A stretch of DNA of 64,000 bases, taken from an uncultured Alphaproteobacteria bacterium (GTDB lineage: Bacteria > Pseudomonadota > Alphaproteobacteria > RF32 > CAG-239). The stretch spans positions 239,983-303,982 of the forward strand of contig CALXPL010000002.1 in the NCBI GenBank assembly GCA_944390275.1, given 5' to 3'. The notes beneath the pieces were generated by a model, which was given only the letters and a program-made list of their open reading frames with translations, had not been told where the DNA came from and searched no databases. Each line of letters starts with the position of its first letter. Position 1 is the stretch's first letter. Made by a program: the position numbers and the translations under genes. Below, in pieces: positions 61,597 through 64,000 of this stretch.

Positions 61597-62262
61597 TTAA
61601 AAATCCAAATTTGCATAATGTTTTGCCGGCAGAATCCCTTTTATATTATCTTTTAAGATATCTTTAAAGCTGGGTCTGGATTTTATTTTCGAATACCATA
61701 ACTTAGCATTTTTATAGCTATCCCAAGGAATATCACCAAGATAGTCAATAATGGAGAGATGCGAGGCAGCCGTAATATCAGCCAAAGAAAAATCATCACC
61801 GGCAACATAATTTCGGCGTTCAGTAAGCCAATCAAGATATTCCAAATGGAAGGAAAGATTATTAAAGCCGACTTTTAAAATACGAGAATCAGGTACTTGA
61901 CCGCCGAGAAAACGTTTAATTATTTTTTCGGAGACGATATGACGATAAACTTCTTTAAAAAACTTATCATCAAACCATTCGCACAAACGGCGAACTTCGG
62001 CACGTTTTTGTGGATCCTTAGGCAAAAGAGGAATATCGGTATTTACTTCTTCCAAAAATTCGGAAATAGCATAGTTTCCGGCAATAACATTACCATCGAA
62101 GATAAAGATAGGTAGAGAACCGGCAGGGTTAAGTTTGTAAACATCATCGGAGAGATTCCACGGTTCTTCTTCTTTAAGAACAAACAGCATTCTTTTTTCG
62201 GACATAAGCATGCGAATTTTTCGAGAAAAAGGAGAAACTGGATGATGAATTAACAAAACCAT
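61597..62262 (-). CDS. Glutathione S-transferase family protein
   Basis: 221 residues. Thioredoxin-like N-terminal domain (LLIHHPVSPFSRKIRMLMSE with Ser-Pro-Phe-Ser at the active-site loop, NPAGSLPIFIFDGNVIAGN cis-Pro loop, AISEFLEEV) and a helical C-terminal domain with FSLADITAASHLSIIDYLG, the N-capping-box motif of GSTs. It would conjugate or reduce substrates with glutathione; the substrate is unknown. Followed 1 bp later by the lipoprotein gene. Confidence 0.92.
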   Translation of the reverse strand: MVLLIHHPVSPFSRKIRMLMSEKRMLFVLKEEEPWNLSDDVYKLNPAGSLPIFIFDGNVIAGNYAISEFLEEVNTDIPLLPKDPQKRAEVRRLCEWFDDKFFKEVYRHIVSEKIIKRFLGGQVPDSRILKVGFNNLSFHLEYLDWLTERRNYVAGDDFSLADITAASHLSIIDYLGDIPWDSYKNAKLWYSKIKSRPSFKDILKDNIKGILPAKHYANLDF

Positions 62263-62335
62263 GATGAAGGCACCTTAAAAAAGTATTTTACTTATATTAA
62301 CAATTTCATGTTAAAGGTCAAGGCGGATTAACAAA

Positions 62336-63181
62336 TTATTTTGAAAAATCCGGAGCGACGATACCCACGGAACGTTGTTCGACTTGAGAAATGTAATCAG
62401 CTAAATTTTTTTTAATAATTTCACGAGTTTTGGGATCGTTAACAATTTTTTGCAAACCGTTTTTTATTTGATTTCTGTAAACAGATGCTTTAGACACTCC
62501 AAGGAACAGAGGAATATTCCACAGAGGAGATTTAGAAAAGCTGAGATTATTTCGTAAACCGAGTTGAGCGAGTTCAATACGAGCATTATATTCGGAAGCA
62601 AGAACATAATCCACGTCTTTATTATACAGTTTTTTATACAAGTCGTAAGAATTATCAATTTTGACAATGTTAAAATTATTCAGTTGATTAGCAACGAAGT
62701 CGCTGAGATGTTCATGAGAGTTCATAGCACCTTTAAGTTTTTTTAAATCATCAGTAGATTTCACTTCATTAATTCGATTAGGGAGCATTACGACGACAAT
62801 AGGATTATTCAAAAGAGCAGGGAAGATATATTCGAGGCCATCATAGATTTGTGTATCATGATAGATGCCCATGATAATATCAATATTACCGCCGCGAACA
62901 TTACGAACGAGAGTAGGATAGGGAAGATTAACCGAATAATCGACTAAGAAATTAACGTTTTTAGCGTATTCATCAATAATAGGTTTAAAAATGCTTTGAT
63001 AAGAGTCGGGATAATAAGTATCGGGAATATAACCAAAAGGAGGGTAATCCATAAAGCCAGTAGCTTTAATTTGTTTTACATCGCGATTTTTTTCAGTATT
63101 AAATTCGACCTGAGCTAGCACTTGATGGGAATAAAAGAGCAAAAAAGCGAAAAAAAAGAAAATTTTTGCTAATTTAGACAT
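62336..63181 (-). CDS. Periplasmic solute-binding protein (family 3-like)
   Basis: 281 residues from ATG 63181 (GAGGTTTGTC before it). Signal peptide ~1-24 (ends VLA). The mature part has the amino-acid-type SBP layout: IKATGFMDYPPFGYIPDTYY, RNVRGGNIDIIMGIYHDTQI, LKKLKGAMNSHEHLSDFVAN, DVDYVLASEYNARIELAQLG and the C-terminal VYRNQIKNGLQKIVNDPKTR. No permease or ATPase gene is adjacent, so it may act with a transporter encoded elsewhere or as a sensor input. It is monocistronic, between the GST and flaF. Confidence 0.82.
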   Translation of the reverse strand: MSKLAKIFFFFAFLLFYSHQVLAQVEFNTEKNRDVKQIKATGFMDYPPFGYIPDTYYPDSYQSIFKPIIDEYAKNVNFLVDYSVNLPYPTLVRNVRGGNIDIIMGIYHDTQIYDGLEYIFPALLNNPIVVVMLPNRINEVKSTDDLKKLKGAMNSHEHLSDFVANQLNNFNIVKIDNSYDLYKKLYNKDVDYVLASEYNARIELAQLGLRNNLSFSKSPLWNIPLFLGVSKASVYRNQIKNGLQKIVNDPKTREIIKKNLADYISQVEQRSVGIVAPDFSK

Positions 63182-63267
63182 GACAAACCTCAAAAAATTT
63201 TATATTATTTTAATAAATAGAGAATAATATAATAATGTTAACAACTTTTTAAATTAGGTATAAAAAT

Positions 63268-63660
63268 ATGGATTTAGCTCAAAGATATTCGGAAACTGAG
63301 CTTTCAGGATTAAGTCAATCCGAACTGGAAACGCGTGCTTTGATACGCACGGCCGCCGCACTTAATATGGTAAAAGAAAATTGGGAAAGTAAGAAAGACG
63401 AACTACCGCAGGCACTAGAAAAGAACCGGAGATTATGGACAATTATTGCATCAGCAATGCACGAGCCGGATTGCCCGCAGCCGGAAGAAGTTAAACGGAA
63501 TATAATAAATTTATCATATTTTATTTTTAAAAAGACGAACAGCATTATGGCAGATACGGAGCCGACCCCGGAAAGTTTAAATATATTAATAGATATAAAT
63601 ATGAACATAGCGCGAGGTTTATCGGAACATAGAGAACCGGAAGCAGAAATTCAGCCATAA
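63268..63660 (+). CDS. flaF: Flagellar biosynthesis regulator FlaF
   Basis: 130 residues, helical, no signal. QSELETRALIRTAAALNMVK, LPQALEKNRRLWTIIASAMH and VKRNIINLSYFIFKKTNSIM match FlaF, an alphaproteobacterial protein needed for flagellin synthesis and export together with FlbT. The extra C-terminal ~20 residues (HREPEAEIQP end) are variable. No flagellin gene lies within the window. It is followed by a terminator and then surface locus D. Confidence 0.9.
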   Translation: MDLAQRYSETELSGLSQSELETRALIRTAAALNMVKENWESKKDELPQALEKNRRLWTIIASAMHEPDCPQPEEVKRNIINLSYFIFKKTNSIMADTEPTPESLNILIDINMNIARGLSEHREPEAEIQP

Positions 63661-63681
63661 TATATATAAAGTAGAAAAGGA

Positions 63682-63713
63682 AGACTACTCAAGTAAGGAG
63701 TAGTCTTTTTTTT
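63682..63713 (+). terminator. Terminator after flaF
   Basis: 9-bp stem AGACTACTC/GAGTAGTCT with a 7-base loop, followed by T8. Confidence 0.88.
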
Positions 63714-63748
63714 ATGTCAATTTTCTCTTTCTTTATTAAAAATCATGG

Positions 63749-63777
63749 TTGATTTATTGTAAGAAATATGTTATATT
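63749..63777 (+). promoter_or_regulatory. Promoter of locus D
   Basis: -35 TTGATT (63749-63754), 17 bp, -10 TATATT (63772-63777), then the shared leader GTCGTGATGATAA and AAGGAGG. The palindrome position reads TATTGTAAGA, the most degenerate of the four. Confidence 0.65.
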
Positions 63778-63806
63778 AGAGTCGTGATGATAAGAAGGAG
63801 GATGTG

Positions 63807-64000
63807 ATGAAGAGTATATCAAAGATACTATTACTGTCTGCTGTCGGCTTATATGTTGAGAGCGGAAATTTATCTTATGCATCTTTTGAGGAAACTTCAT
63901 TACACCTCAAGTCTGGCATTCCCACTTTACACACACATCACACATACTTACGCCATACTCAGGAAATACTCAACTTATCATCACACCTTTTTGATAAAGG
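63807..64000 (+). CDS. Surface locus D, exported Cys-rich family protein (5' part)
   Basis: 64 codons visible from ATG 63807 behind AAGGAGG. Signal peptide KSISKILLLSAVGLYVESGN with end SYAS, then the His-rich LHTHHTYLRHT and LNLSSHLFDK, matching the N-termini of A2, B and C. The rest lies outside the window. It is on the opposite strand to the other copies. Confidence 0.75.
   Translation, partial: MKSISKILLLSAVGLYVESGNLSYASFEETSLHLKSGIPTLHTHHTYLRHTQEILNLSSHLFDK

Overview
The window comes from an AT-rich alphaproteobacterium, probably an uncultured host-associated (gut-type) lineage. This rests on three things seen here: a FlaF regulator, a PopZ-like (DUF2497) gene placed between tolC and valS, and a FlgJ that has only the rod-binding domain. 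No 16S gene is present, so the placement is an inference from gene content.

Layout. 1-5.7 kb: the edge of a membrane-anchored spermidine-synthase-like gene, a DUF192 lipoprotein, a Panacea-like protein, an OmpA-type lipoprotein, recJ and a DUF502 membrane protein. 5.7-9.8 kb: surface locus A, two exported Cys-rich proteins and one DUF1566-type partner. 9.9-10.5 kb: an OmpA/glycine-zipper lipoprotein. 10.6-16.7 kb: flagellar operon flgI-flgJ-flgN-flgK-flgL behind a near-perfect sigma-54 promoter. 16.7-25 kb: glgP, tolC, popZ-like gene with 114-bp internal repeats, valS. 25.1-27.9 kb: an orphan zeta-toxin-like kinase and surface locus B. 28-31.3 kb: tag, eno, a dCMP-deaminase-type gene and a NarL-type regulator. 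31.4-35.7 kb: tRNA-Glu with a duplicated 3' end, then an apparently acquired block (Cys-rich SnoaL protein, CsoR regulator, MBL-fold hydrolase, frameshifted psd) and an IS3-type element. 36.3-44 kb: a polysaccharide operon that opens with a serine-recombinase-like gene lacking its catalytic residues and encodes CDP-glucose and CDP-4-keto-6-deoxyglucose synthesis. 44.2-55.7 kb: a frameshifted GT8 gene, a small membrane protein, a flavodoxin-like protein, an isochorismatase, a SlyB-like lipoprotein, asnS, rpoH, mrp, hflK-hflC-degP and holC. 55.7-57.6 kb: surface locus C. 57.7-63.7 kb: murE, an ABC-F ATPase, a lipoprotein, a GST, a solute-binding protein and flaF. At the right edge a fourth surface locus (D) begins on the opposite strand.

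The most distinctive system is the dispersed family of surface cassettes (A-D). Each complete cassette pairs an exported Cys-rich protein (His-rich N-terminal segment, then a conserved FITDAGNC motif) with a downstream exported protein ending in a DUF1566/Lcl_C-like domain. The copies share a promoter and leader layout, with an operator-like palindrome between -35 and -10. They are also mosaic: copies B and C are identical over long stretches but swap a short block that matches different members of locus A. This suggests a recombining, co-regulated surface antigen or adhesin family.

A second notable unit is the CsoR operon. Its regulator has the Cu(I) C-H-C triad spacing, its promoter region has a CsoR-like operator, and its first gene carries a metallothionein-like N-terminus with 11 cysteines.
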